Below are positions 1-9,526 of a stretch of DNA of 64,000 nucleotides, one piece after another. The DNA comes from an uncultured Pelagibacteraceae bacterium (GTDB lineage Bacteria; Pseudomonadota; Alphaproteobacteria; Pelagibacterales; Pelagibacteraceae), in the NCBI GenBank assembly GCA_902624535.1, contig CACNYF010000003.1:36280-100279 (forward strand). Reading direction: 5' to 3'. The notes under the pieces were generated by a model, which saw only the letters and a program-made list of their open reading frames with translations, ran no database searches and was not told the origin of the DNA. The position numbers and the translations under genes are program-made. How positions within the stretch are numbered: the first letter of the stretch is position 1; each line of letters starts with the position of its first letter.

Positions 1-630
1 ATTATTCCAACATCTATTGCTTCAGTTATGACACATAGTAAATACAAAGCTGTTGATTTTAATATTTTAAAAAATTATGGAACTTTTGTAATTTTTGGAG
101 TTTTGGCAGGCACTTATATGGCCGCTTTAATGAATACACAAAAATTATTACTTTTTTTTTCAATAGCTGTATTTTTTTTTGGAGCTTATCTTTTGCTATT
201 AAGTGAAAATAAAAAAAAAGTTGTAAAAAAATTTGACTTATTACCTAGAATAATATGTGGATTTATTGCAGGATTTATATCTGCCCCCATGGGAATAACT
301 GGTGCAATGATGAATGTTCCTATATTGAGATATTTTGGCTATTCTATTAATCTTGCAATAGGGAGTTCAGCTGCGATAGGGTTTATAATAGCCTTATTTG
401 GATCAATAGGTTTTTTTACATCAGGAATAATATTAGATATTAAAATACCTTACAGTATTGGTTTTATTAATATTCCAGCTTTTCTAATTTTTGTGCCAGT
501 TACCACATTTATGGCTAGGGTAGGCGCCAAAACTGTTCAGAAATTAGATAAACCAAAAACCCAAAGATTATTTGGTATTTTTTTATACGTGGTTGGACTT
601 TTATTTCTTTACAGGTATCTGGAGACTTAA
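1..630 (+). CDS. Sulfite exporter TauE/SafE family membrane protein, 5'-truncated by window start
   Basis: Frame stays open to base 1 (IIPTSIASVMTHSKYKAVD...); multi-TM protein with TauE/SafE-like GFISAPMGITGAMMNVP motif. Confidence 0.8.
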   Translation: MIPTSIASVMTHSKYKAVDFNILKNYGTFVIFGVLAGTYMAALMNTQKLLLFFSIAVFFFGAYLLLLSENKKKVVKKFDLLPRIICGFIAGFISAPMGITGAMMNVPILRYFGYSINLAIGSSAAIGFIIALFGSIGFFTSGIILDIKIPYSIGFINIPAFLIFVPVTTFMARVGAKTVQKLDKPKTQRLFGIFLYVVGLLFLYRYLET

Positions 631-663
631 GACGAGGTGGTTTCAGTCTCCCTCCGCCACCTC
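621..663. other. Potential H-type pseudoknot between convergent genes
   Basis: GGAGACT (621-627) pairs AGTCTCC (645-651); GAGGTGG (634-640), inside that loop, pairs CCACCTC (657-663). Confidence 0.45.
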
Positions 664-716
664 AGTTACATATTAATCGATTCTCTTTAATTTTCTTAAC
701 TCTTTATGGTTGAATT

Positions 717-2171
717 TTAGATTTTTTGATCGTAATCCCCAACTTTACCAGTTTGCTGAAGTAAATTATCAATAAAATCAAAAACTTTCATTTTTCTGCC
801 TTCTGAGGTAGGGCTTTCAGTAACTACAACTAAAGAGGGTTTATTCGAAGATGCTCTTATTAATCCCCAAGACCCATCATTAAAAGAAAATCTTATTCCA
901 TTAACAGTTAATATCTCTGTAATTTCTTGACCATCTACTTTAGTTTTATTTTCTTTAATATTTGTAATTTCTTTAACTAAATTCTCAACTACTTCATATT
1001 TTTCATTATCTCTACAATAAGGAGCCATAGTTGGGCTTTGATAAGTTATTGGTAGTTCAGCAATTACCTCACTCATTTTTTTTTTATTTTTATCAAGTAA
1101 CTTACAGACCTGTATTGCTGAATTTATTCCATCATCATAGCCATACCCTAGAGGTTTATTAAAAAAGAAATGACCACTTTTTTCAAATCCAGCTAAAGCG
1201 TTATCGGTATTTACCTTCCTTTTGATGTGAGAGTGACCAGTTTTCCAATAAATTGTTTGACATTTATTTTCTTTTAATACTTTGTCATTTGAATAAAGTC
1301 CTGTCGATTTTACATCAACAATAAATTTACTATTTTTGTGATCTTTTGAAAGATTTCTAGCAATTAATAGCCCTATTTTATCTGAAAAGATTTCATTACC
1401 TTTGTCATCGATAACCCCAACTCTATCTCCATCTCCATCAAAACCAAATCCTATGTCTGCGTTATTGTTTTTTACAGCTTTTGAAATTGCATGTAACATT
1501 TCTAAATCTTCAGGATTTGGGTTATATTTTGGAAAAGTCCAATCAAGTTCACAATCAAGTTCAATTACTTCGCACCCAATACCTCTTAAAATTTCTGGTG
1601 CAAATATTCCCGCTGTTCCATTGCCACAAGCAACTACTGCTTTAATTTTTTTATTTAATGGGTTTTTTGTTATTAAATCATTTTTATAAATATTCTGAAA
1701 ACCATCAATTTTTTTTACATTACCTTCACCATTAATAAAATTTTGATTTAGAGTAATATCTTTTAATTCTTTCATTTCTTCTGGTGCATGAGTTAATCCT
1801 TTTTTGATGCCCATTTTTACACCTGTCCAACCATTTTCATTATGACTAGCTGTAACCATTGCAATTGCATCTGAGTCTAAATTAAATTGTGCAAAGTAAA
1901 CCATGGGCGATAATGACAATCCTATATCTTCAATATTACATCCAGTAGATATCAAACCTTCTTTTAATTTTTTTTTAATATGTTCGCTGTAAGACCTGTA
2001 ATCTTGGCCTATTATAATTCTAGGATTGTTTTTTTTTGTATGTTTAATTATTTGAGTTCCAAGACCTTTACCAAGTTGAACGATTCCCTCATCATTGATG
2101 TCTTTTTCGTAAACCCATCGTGCGTCATATTCCCGAAAACCGTATGGATCAATTTTTGCTGAATATTCCAT
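717..2171 (-). CDS. Phosphomannomutase/phosphoglucomutase
   Basis: TASHNENGWTGVKMG active-site motif, GFDGDGDRVG metal-binding loop. Confidence 0.9.
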   Translation of the reverse strand: MEYSAKIDPYGFREYDARWVYEKDINDEGIVQLGKGLGTQIIKHTKKNNPRIIIGQDYRSYSEHIKKKLKEGLISTGCNIEDIGLSLSPMVYFAQFNLDSDAIAMVTASHNENGWTGVKMGIKKGLTHAPEEMKELKDITLNQNFINGEGNVKKIDGFQNIYKNDLITKNPLNKKIKAVVACGNGTAGIFAPEILRGIGCEVIELDCELDWTFPKYNPNPEDLEMLHAISKAVKNNNADIGFGFDGDGDRVGVIDDKGNEIFSDKIGLLIARNLSKDHKNSKFIVDVKSTGLYSNDKVLKENKCQTIYWKTGHSHIKRKVNTDNALAGFEKSGHFFFNKPLGYGYDDGINSAIQVCKLLDKNKKKMSEVIAELPITYQSPTMAPYCRDNEKYEVVENLVKEITNIKENKTKVDGQEITEILTVNGIRFSFNDGSWGLIRASSNKPSLVVVTESPTSEGRKMKVFDFIDNLLQQTGKVGDYDQKI

Positions 2172-2268
2172 GTGGATATATGTACATTTTTTTAAAATTT
2201 TTATTGATAAATATTTCCTAAGTTCTATAAATGTTCTATTGATTTACTATTTATATAGTATATGAAGT

Positions 2269-2310
2269 AAATCTACACACAACATCTAGTAATTTGCTAG
2301 ATTTTTTGAT
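2269..2310 (+). promoter_or_regulatory. Candidate terminator/antiterminator leader upstream of nrdA
   Basis: ATCTAG-TAATTTG-CTAGAT hairpin followed by T-run; upstream AAATCTA can alternatively pair with TAGATTT. Confidence 0.35.
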
Positions 2311-2325
2311 AAAAAAGGGAGTTTA

Positions 2326-4263
2326 ATGAACAAAATATTGTCTCAGGCAATCAGGAAAGCTGTCTCTGATTATAAACCAGCGGAAAAAATCAGCAACAAT
2401 GACAAAAGACCAGACTTATTTTCACTAAATAACAACACAGAGTTGTTTCAAAATTCAAAAGGGATAACTATAAAAATTGATAGATCTAGAGATAACAATT
2501 TAACAGATTTTGGAAGAGCAACATTAAGCGATAGATATCTTGGGGAAAACGAGTCTTTCCAAGATTTATTTGCAAGAGTTGCAAGTCATTATGCAGATGA
2601 CAACTTACACGCGCAAAGACTTTACAACTACATAAGTAACTTATGGTTCATGCCAGCAACACCGGTTTTATCAAATGGTGGAACTAAAAGAGGTTTACCG
2701 ATTTCTTGTTTCTTAAATGAAGCAGGGGATAGCTTAACTGGGATATTAGATCTTTGGAGCGAAAATGTTTGGTTAGCTGCTAAAGGTGGTGGTATTGGAA
2801 GTTACTGGGGTAATCTAAGATCTATTGGAGAAAAAATTGGTAGAGTTGGAAAAACTTCAGGAATAATTCCTTTTATTAAAGTTATGGACTCTTTGACAAT
2901 GGCAATTAGTCAAGGCTCTTTAAGAAGAGGATCAGCGGCATGTTATCTCCCAATTGATCATCCAGAAATAGAAGAATTTATTGAAATGAGAAGACCAACA
3001 GGTGGTGATCCAAATAGAAGATCATTAAATTTGCACCACGGTGTTTTAGTTTCAGATGCATTTATGAGAGCTGTTGAGCTAGATGAACAATGGGCATTAA
3101 AAAGTCCAAAAGATCAATCAGTTCAAGCAACTGTTTCAGCAAGAAATTTATGGATAAGATTATTAACTGCTAGAATTGAAACTGGAGAACCTTATATTGT
3201 TTTCATTGATACTGTTAATAGAATGATACCCCAACATCACAAGCTCGCTGGTTTAACTGTTAAGACATCTAACTTGTGCAGTGAAATAACTTTACCAACA
3301 GGAATTGACAAAGAGGGTAGAGATCGAACAGCAGTATGTTGTTTGTCATCTTTAAATTTAGAAACTTATGATGAATGGAAAGATGATGAAAATTTTGTTC
3401 CTGATGTAATGAGATTTTTAGACAATGTATTAACTGACTTTACTGAAAAAGCACCAGAGTCATTTAGCGATGCAGTTTATTCAGCATTGAAAGAAAGAAG
3501 TGTTGGTCTGGGTGTCATGGGACTTCATTCATTCTTTCAACAAAAAATGATTCCTTTTGAGTCTGTGATGAGTAAAGTTTGGAATAAAAAAATATTTGAA
3601 AGCATCCAAAAACAGGTTGACCAAGCTTCAAAAGATTTGGCCGATGAAAGAGGAGCATGTCCAGATGCAGCTGATTATGGTATTAATGAAAGATTTTCAA
3701 ATAAGACAGCTATAGCTCCTACTGCTTCAATTTCAATTATTTGTGGTGGAACTTCCCCAGGAGTTGAACCAATTGCAGCAAATAGCTACACTCACAAAAC
3801 TTTGTCAGGATCTTTTAATGTTAGAAACAAATATCTATCTAAGCTTTTAGAAAAACATGGAAAGAATGATGATGAAACTTGGTCAAGTATTACTACTAAT
3901 CAAGGTTCAGTTTCTCATCTTGATTTTTTAACACAACAAGAAAAAGATGTATTTAAAACAGCTTTCGAGTTAGATCAAAGATGGATAGTTGATCTAGGTG
4001 CTGATAGAACACCTCACATTTCACAAGCACAATCGATAAATATATTTATACCTGCAGATATTCACAAAAGAGACCTGCACCAAATTCATTTCCAAGCATG
4101 GAAAAAAGGTTTGAAAAGTCTTTATTACTGCAGATCTAAATCAATACAAAGAGCGGAAAATGTAAACGACGCAAGATCTACAGATGTAACTGCTAATGTT
4201 TACAAATCTAAAAAACAAGAAAATCAACAACCAGAATACGAGGAGTGTTTATCATGTCAGTAG
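2326..4263 (+). CDS. nrdA: Ribonucleoside-diphosphate reductase alpha subunit (class I)
   Basis: FMPATPVLSNGGT, SNLCSEI, AIAPTASISIICGGTSPGVEP motifs; followed by nrdB. Confidence 0.92.
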   Translation: MNKILSQAIRKAVSDYKPAEKISNNDKRPDLFSLNNNTELFQNSKGITIKIDRSRDNNLTDFGRATLSDRYLGENESFQDLFARVASHYADDNLHAQRLYNYISNLWFMPATPVLSNGGTKRGLPISCFLNEAGDSLTGILDLWSENVWLAAKGGGIGSYWGNLRSIGEKIGRVGKTSGIIPFIKVMDSLTMAISQGSLRRGSAACYLPIDHPEIEEFIEMRRPTGGDPNRRSLNLHHGVLVSDAFMRAVELDEQWALKSPKDQSVQATVSARNLWIRLLTARIETGEPYIVFIDTVNRMIPQHHKLAGLTVKTSNLCSEITLPTGIDKEGRDRTAVCCLSSLNLETYDEWKDDENFVPDVMRFLDNVLTDFTEKAPESFSDAVYSALKERSVGLGVMGLHSFFQQKMIPFESVMSKVWNKKIFESIQKQVDQASKDLADERGACPDAADYGINERFSNKTAIAPTASISIICGGTSPGVEPIAANSYTHKTLSGSFNVRNKYLSKLLEKHGKNDDETWSSITTNQGSVSHLDFLTQQEKDVFKTAFELDQRWIVDLGADRTPHISQAQSINIFIPADIHKRDLHQIHFQAWKKGLKSLYYCRSKSIQRAENVNDARSTDVTANVYKSKKQENQQPEYEECLSCQ

Positions 4264-5267
4264 AAAATCTAAAAGAAACAAAACAAAAAGTTATTGAACC
4301 AAAAAAAATGGGTTTATTAGTAGAGAATCCAGTGTACAAACCTTTCAGATATCCATGGTGCTATGATGCATGGTTAACTCAACAAAGAATTCACTGGTTA
4401 CCAGAAGAGGTACCACTCGGTGATGATGTTAGAGACTGGCAAAAAAATTTATCTGAGTCAGAAAAAAATTTATTAACTCAAATCTTTAGGTTTTTCACCC
4501 AAGCAGATGTAGAAGTTAATAACTGTTATTTAAGACATTACACTTCAGTATTTAAACCAACCGAAGTTTTGATGATGATGACAGCATTTGCATCTATGGA
4601 AACAGTTCACGTAGCAGCTTACTCTCATTTATTAGATACCATCGGCATGCCAGAGTCAGAATATTCTGCGTTCATGAAGTATAAAGAGATGAAAGATAAA
4701 TATGATTACATGCAAAATTTTAATGTAAATTCAAAAGAAGATATTGCAAAAACTGTAGCAGTATTTAGTGCATTTACTGAAGGCCTTCAGCTGTTTGCAA
4801 GTTTTGCAATTTTATTAAACTTTCCAAGACATAACAAATTAAAAGGAATGGGTCAGATAGTTACTTGGTCGGTAAGAGATGAAACTCTTCATTGTAATTC
4901 TATGATAAGAATTTTTAAAGAATTCATTAAAGAAAACCCAGAAATATGGACACCTCAACTTAAAAAAGAGCTTTACGAAGCTTGCAGAACAATCATAGAG
5001 CATGAAGATGCTTTTATAGATTTAGCTTTTGAAATGGGTCCAATGCAAGGTTTAACTGCACAAGAAGTTAAGGATTATATAAGATTTATTGGAAATAGAA
5101 GGTTAACGCAGTTAGGTCTTGAGCCGATATATGACATCCAAAAAAATCCATTGGGATGGTTAGATACAATGTTAAATGCAGTAGAACATATGAACTTTTT
5201 TGAAGGAAGGGCTACTGAATATTCAAAAGCATCTACACAAGGTAGCTGGATAGACGCATTTAGTTAA
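4254..5267 (+). CDS. nrdB: Ribonucleoside-diphosphate reductase beta subunit
   Basis: Diiron protein with METVHVAAYSHLL and RDETLHC; ORF-track start at 4245 is upstream of the more likely ATG at 4254. Confidence 0.92.
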   Translation: MSVENLKETKQKVIEPKKMGLLVENPVYKPFRYPWCYDAWLTQQRIHWLPEEVPLGDDVRDWQKNLSESEKNLLTQIFRFFTQADVEVNNCYLRHYTSVFKPTEVLMMMTAFASMETVHVAAYSHLLDTIGMPESEYSAFMKYKEMKDKYDYMQNFNVNSKEDIAKTVAVFSAFTEGLQLFASFAILLNFPRHNKLKGMGQIVTWSVRDETLHCNSMIRIFKEFIKENPEIWTPQLKKELYEACRTIIEHEDAFIDLAFEMGPMQGLTAQEVKDYIRFIGNRRLTQLGLEPIYDIQKNPLGWLDTMLNAVEHMNFFEGRATEYSKASTQGSWIDAFS

Positions 5268-5300
5268 TCAAAAACACATGTGCGGAAGAAAGATAGTTGA

Positions 5301-5870
5301 ATGGGCACAAGTGACGACTTCTATTTAAAAAGAAGATCTGTTTTAGTAAGAAAGATGTCTAATAAAGACATCCCCAAGGCCGATTTAGATAAAATTTTAG
5401 CAGCAGGGATAAGGGTACCAGATCATGGTGCCCTCAACCCTTGGAAAATAAAAGTAATAGTTGGTGAAAAGTTAAAAACATTAGATGAAGAAATTATTCT
5501 TAATGAATATAAAAGACAAAATCCAGAGGCAGATCAATCACAATTAGATATAGAGTCTAAAAGACTTCAAAGAGCAGGGGCTGTTTTAGCAGTAATATCT
5601 TCACCTGTAGAACATCCAAAAATACCAGACTGGGAAATGAGATTATCTTCAGGAGCTGTTTGCATGAACCTACTATCTTGCGCACAGTCAATGGGATATG
5701 CAGCTCAATGGCTTACTGAATGGTATGCTTATAACGAAAAAATGCTCCAATATTTAGGTGGAGATCTAAATAAAGACCGTATAGCAGGGTTTATCTACTT
5801 AGGTCATAAAACAGAGGAACCAAACGAAAGAAGAAGACCAGATCCTCAGAAAGTTATATCTTATTTATAA
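5301..5870 (+). CDS. Nitroreductase family protein
   Basis: RRSVLVRKMSNKDIP... RVPDHGALNPWKIKV nitroreductase-like N-terminus. Confidence 0.8.
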   Translation: MGTSDDFYLKRRSVLVRKMSNKDIPKADLDKILAAGIRVPDHGALNPWKIKVIVGEKLKTLDEEIILNEYKRQNPEADQSQLDIESKRLQRAGAVLAVISSPVEHPKIPDWEMRLSSGAVCMNLLSCAQSMGYAAQWLTEWYAYNEKMLQYLGGDLNKDRIAGFIYLGHKTEEPNERRRPDPQKVISYL

Positions 5871-5872
5871 AT

Positions 5873-6175
5873 ATGTTTATAGCAATGAACAGATTCAAAA
5901 TTATTCCTGGAAAGGAAAACGAATTCGAAAAAGTTTGGAGAGAGCGAGATACTCATCTCAGTAAGGTACCTGGTTTTAAAGAATTTCATTTAGTTAAAGG
6001 AGAAAAAACTGATGAATTTTCCTTATACGCTTCACATAGTATTTGGAATTCAAAAGCTGATTTTATTAACTGGACTAAATCTGAAGCATTTAAGTTAGCT
6101 CATAAAAATGCAGGTCAACACAAAGATCTATATTTGGGGGCACCAAATTTTGAAGGTTTTGAAGTAGTTTTATAA
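5873..6175 (+). CDS. Antibiotic biosynthesis monooxygenase (ABM)/heme-degrading-like small protein
   Basis: MNRFKIIPGKENEFEKVWRERDTHLSKVPGFKEFHLVKG pattern. Confidence 0.75.
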   Translation: MFIAMNRFKIIPGKENEFEKVWRERDTHLSKVPGFKEFHLVKGEKTDEFSLYASHSIWNSKADFINWTKSEAFKLAHKNAGQHKDLYLGAPNFEGFEVVL

Positions 6176-6778
6176 ACTCTTTGCTAATTTTCTAACCCTT
6201 TGCATATGTTTATCAAAAACTTTTTTTTCCATATTAGGTAATACTGAATAAAATCTAATATATTTAGTTTTTAAACCACCTAATTTGAAAACGATTTTCT
6301 TTATTCTTCTAAAAGGAATATTATCAAATATAGAGAAGCTTTGATAACTTATCATTGGCCCTCCATATGTAATAGATACAATTCCAAGCTTACCCTTCAT
6401 GGCACCTGGTACAGGATAACCATAATTTTTAAAATACTTATTCCCTGGAATTAAAGATCTATAAGAAAAGAACCATTTTGGATGCAATACCCAATCAACC
6501 CAATTTTCTAAAATTGCATTTAACCTTAAATTATGACAACTACCAATTAACATCATAACGTCACATTCTTCTAATCTTTTTCTATAATCTAAAACTAGTT
6601 TAGGTGGGGGGTTTACATTTTGATTATAAAAAGGAAGTTGTTCTTTTTCTTCAAAAAGGTTAAGTAAATCAATAGTGTGGCCTAGTTTTTTTGCTTCTTC
6701 TATAAATGTATCTCTAATTGCAGCATTGAATGAATTGTTAGTGTTATGATGGCCGTAAGCAATAAATATTTTTTTCAT
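6170..6778 (-). CDS. Flavodoxin-like fold NAD(P)H (quinone) oxidoreductase
   Basis: N-terminal FMN-binding-like segment, DVMMLIGSCHNLRLNAILENWVDWVL, typical of NQO/MdaB-like proteins. Confidence 0.65.
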   Translation of the reverse strand: MKKIFIAYGHHNTNNSFNAAIRDTFIEEAKKLGHTIDLLNLFEEKEQLPFYNQNVNPPPKLVLDYRKRLEECDVMMLIGSCHNLRLNAILENWVDWVLHPKWFFSYRSLIPGNKYFKNYGYPVPGAMKGKLGIVSITYGGPMISYQSFSIFDNIPFRRIKKIVFKLGGLKTKYIRFYSVLPNMEKKVFDKHMQRVRKLAKSL

Positions 6779-6793
6779 ATAGACAGATATGTC

Positions 6794-7456
6794 TTAAATT
6801 TTTTCTTTTTCTTTTTCATCCTCCTCTTCAAAAACTTTTTTATTTTTTTTAGCATTTAAAATATCTGCAAAACTATGGTTAACATCTCTATGTCCAGCCT
6901 CATCATCTCTAATAACTTTTACAACTTCTTTCAATCTAGAATTTAATGGAAGATTCCAATAATTTATTGCTATTTCTGGCGCTTTAATATTTTCAATTTT
7001 TCCCGCCTCTATTTCATTTAAATATTCTGTATAACTAATTACTGCTTCTTCTTCAAAATACCCAACAATTCTATGAGCAGTTTTTTGTGAAATTAAATAT
7101 ATAAATAGATACATCAAAATAAATATGAATTGTGCGATCATTATAATAAATCTTTCAATTAATGTAGGTTGAGCAATTTTGATAAAAGTCATTAAATGCA
7201 TTCTTTCATTTGCGGCTTCATCAAGAAGAATTTTAATCCAACCTTTGTCATCTTGCATTTTTCTTAAAGATTTTAAATGTAACAACATTCCTGCTACCAT
7301 GCCTGGTACCGCAGCAACAGTTTCTAAAACTACAGCTCTATGCCCATATTTTTTTTTAAAAAAGGTATCAGCTAAGAATCTTAAAAATTTTGTAAAAGCA
7401 AAAGCAATCTTATCACTTAAATCTTGGGGTTTATGATGCCTGTTTAAATTTTCCAT
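6794..7456 (-). CDS. aox: Alternative oxidase (AOX), cyanide-insensitive quinol oxidase
   Basis: Diiron motifs DEAANERMHLMTF, EEEAVISYTEYL, DDEAGHRDVNHSFAD; APEIAINYWNLP. Confidence 0.88.
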   Translation of the reverse strand: MENLNRHHKPQDLSDKIAFAFTKFLRFLADTFFKKKYGHRAVVLETVAAVPGMVAGMLLHLKSLRKMQDDKGWIKILLDEAANERMHLMTFIKIAQPTLIERFIIMIAQFIFILMYLFIYLISQKTAHRIVGYFEEEAVISYTEYLNEIEAGKIENIKAPEIAINYWNLPLNSRLKEVVKVIRDDEAGHRDVNHSFADILNAKKNKKVFEEEDEKEKEKI

Positions 7457-7505
7457 ACATTATATATGGCAATAATTAAATATTTTTAAATGGGTAAAAT
7501 TAGAC

Positions 7506-8630
7506 CTATCTTTGGTTTAAAAGCATTACTTTTCTATATTTACTGCCTTTATATTTGGCGAGTGGTCTAATTAATTTATTTGATGCATGTTGTTCCATTA
7601 TGTGTGCTGACCATCCGGTAATTCTAGAAATTACAAATATTGGTGTAAAGAAATCAGTATCAAATCCCATAAGATGATAAGTAGGTCCAGTTGGGTAATC
7701 TACGTTTGGATGAATATTTTTTCTACTAATCATTACTTTTTCAACAATATCGTAAATCTTTAAAAATTTTTTATCTTTTTTAATTTTTGCAACTTTTTTA
7801 AAGTACTCTTTCATGGTTGGAACTCTAGAGTCTCCACTTTTATAGACTCTGTGCCCAAAACCCATCACAACCTCTTTTTTCTTTAATGCGTTATTGATCC
7901 ACTTTAATGCATTCTCAGGTTTTTTGATTTTATTCATCATATGCATTACTTCTTCATTAGCTCCACCATGTAATGGTCCTTTTAAACTAGCTATGGCACC
8001 TGTTATAGCGCCATGAATATCAGATAAACTACTTGTTATAGTTCTAGCTGTAAAAGTTGAAACATTAAAACTATGTTCTGCATATAAAATTAAAGATACA
8101 TCAAATGCTTTTACAATTTCTTTTTGTGGAACCTTTCCAAAACACATATAGAAAAAGTTTTCTGCAAAAGTTAGTTCTTTTTTTGGTTTAATAATCTTTT
8201 TACCTTTTCGAATTCTGTAAAATGCTGCTAAAGCAGTTGGGGTTTTAGCTAAAATTCTCAAAGCTTTTCTAGTATTTGCTTCTTGAGAATTATCTGTAGT
8301 TTCTTTATCTTCTAATCCCATAACACTCACTGCCGTTCTAGCAACATCCATAGGATGAGATTTTTTTGGCATGTGTTTAATTATTTCGTAGAGATTTTTT
8401 GATAAATCTCTATGTCCTCGCTCAATTTTTTCAAATTGTCTTAGTTCAATACTATTTGGTAAATCGCCTTTTAAAATAAGATATGCAGCTTCTTCAAATC
8501 TACAAAATTCACATAGGTCTTGAACAGCATAACCTCTATAAGTTAATGAGTTAATTTCAGGCATAACTTTAGAAACTTCTGTTTCATCAACAACAATTCC
8601 TAATAAACCTTTTTTTACTTCTTCACTCAT
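7506..8630 (-). CDS. prpC: 2-methylcitrate synthase / citrate synthase family
   Basis: Citrate synthase motifs GPLHGGANEEVM, GFGHRVYKSGDSRVP; adjacent to prpB and prpD. Confidence 0.88.
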   Translation of the reverse strand: MSEEVKKGLLGIVVDETEVSKVMPEINSLTYRGYAVQDLCEFCRFEEAAYLILKGDLPNSIELRQFEKIERGHRDLSKNLYEIIKHMPKKSHPMDVARTAVSVMGLEDKETTDNSQEANTRKALRILAKTPTALAAFYRIRKGKKIIKPKKELTFAENFFYMCFGKVPQKEIVKAFDVSLILYAEHSFNVSTFTARTITSSLSDIHGAITGAIASLKGPLHGGANEEVMHMMNKIKKPENALKWINNALKKKEVVMGFGHRVYKSGDSRVPTMKEYFKKVAKIKKDKKFLKIYDIVEKVMISRKNIHPNVDYPTGPTYHLMGFDTDFFTPIFVISRITGWSAHIMEQHASNKLIRPLAKYKGSKYRKVMLLNQR

Positions 8631-9526
8631 TATTCATGACCCTCTGTACTAAAATTATATATCTTTTCGTCTAAAGAGTTATATTTTTCATACTCAACTA
8701 GATCATATAATCTTTTTCTGGTTTGCATCTTATCTATAATATTATTTTGATGTCCATCCGCAAAAATGGCACGCAGACCATCCTCAACACTTTTCATCGC
8801 TAATCTCTGAGTAGTCACTGGATAAATTACAATATTGTAACCAAGCCCTTCCAATTGTTTAAAATCTAACAACTTCGATTTACCAAACTCAGTCATATTA
8901 GCTAAAAGATAACAATTTAATGATTTTCTAACTTTTTCAAACTCAGACTCATCTTTTAATGCTTCTGGAAAAATAATTTCTGCACCTGCATCAACATAAG
9001 ATTTGCAACGTTCAATCATTTTATCAATACCCTCTACACTTTTAGCATCAGAACGTGCAATAATTTTAAAATTGTTATCTGATCTTGCTTCTACACATTC
9101 TTTAATTTTTTTCGTCATATCCTCTTTTGATATCAATTCTTTATTTTCTAGATGACCACACCTTTTCTGTTCTATCTGATCTTCTAAATGAATTGCTGAA
9201 ATACCAAAATTTTCAAATGTTTGAACAGTTTCTTTACAAGATTTAAAACCTGTATCGACATCGACAATTGTTGGAAGATTTGTAACACGTGCAATTTGCT
9301 TTGATCTATTGCTCACATCATTAAGGGTTGTTAATCCTATATCTGGATAACCTAAATCATTAGACATAACACCTCCAGATACATAAACTCCATCGTATCC
9401 AATTTCTTCAATAACTTTTGCTGTTAATGGATTATATGCACCAGGTATTCTTAAAATTTTATTAGATTTAAGTTTATTATCTAAATTAATTCTTTTTTCT
9501 TCAGGTTTTTTTTCAACAAAGTGCAC
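8630..9526 (-). CDS. prpB: Methylisocitrate lyase
   Basis: ICL/PEPM family: YDGVYVSGGVMSNDLGYPDIGLTTL, KRCGHLENKELI. Confidence 0.9.
   Translation of the reverse strand: MHFVEKKPEEKRINLDNKLKSNKILRIPGAYNPLTAKVIEEIGYDGVYVSGGVMSNDLGYPDIGLTTLNDVSNRSKQIARVTNLPTIVDVDTGFKSCKETVQTFENFGISAIHLEDQIEQKRCGHLENKELISKEDMTKKIKECVEARSDNNFKIIARSDAKSVEGIDKMIERCKSYVDAGAEIIFPEALKDESEFEKVRKSLNCYLLANMTEFGKSKLLDFKQLEGLGYNIVIYPVTTQRLAMKSVEDGLRAIFADGHQNNIIDKMQTRKRLYDLVEYEKYNSLDEKIYNFSTEGHE

Noticed and set aside
1402-2162. 95-aa and 60-aa plus-strand ORFs inside the phosphomannomutase gene
   Set aside because: Antisense to a clear conserved protein; low-complexity composition.
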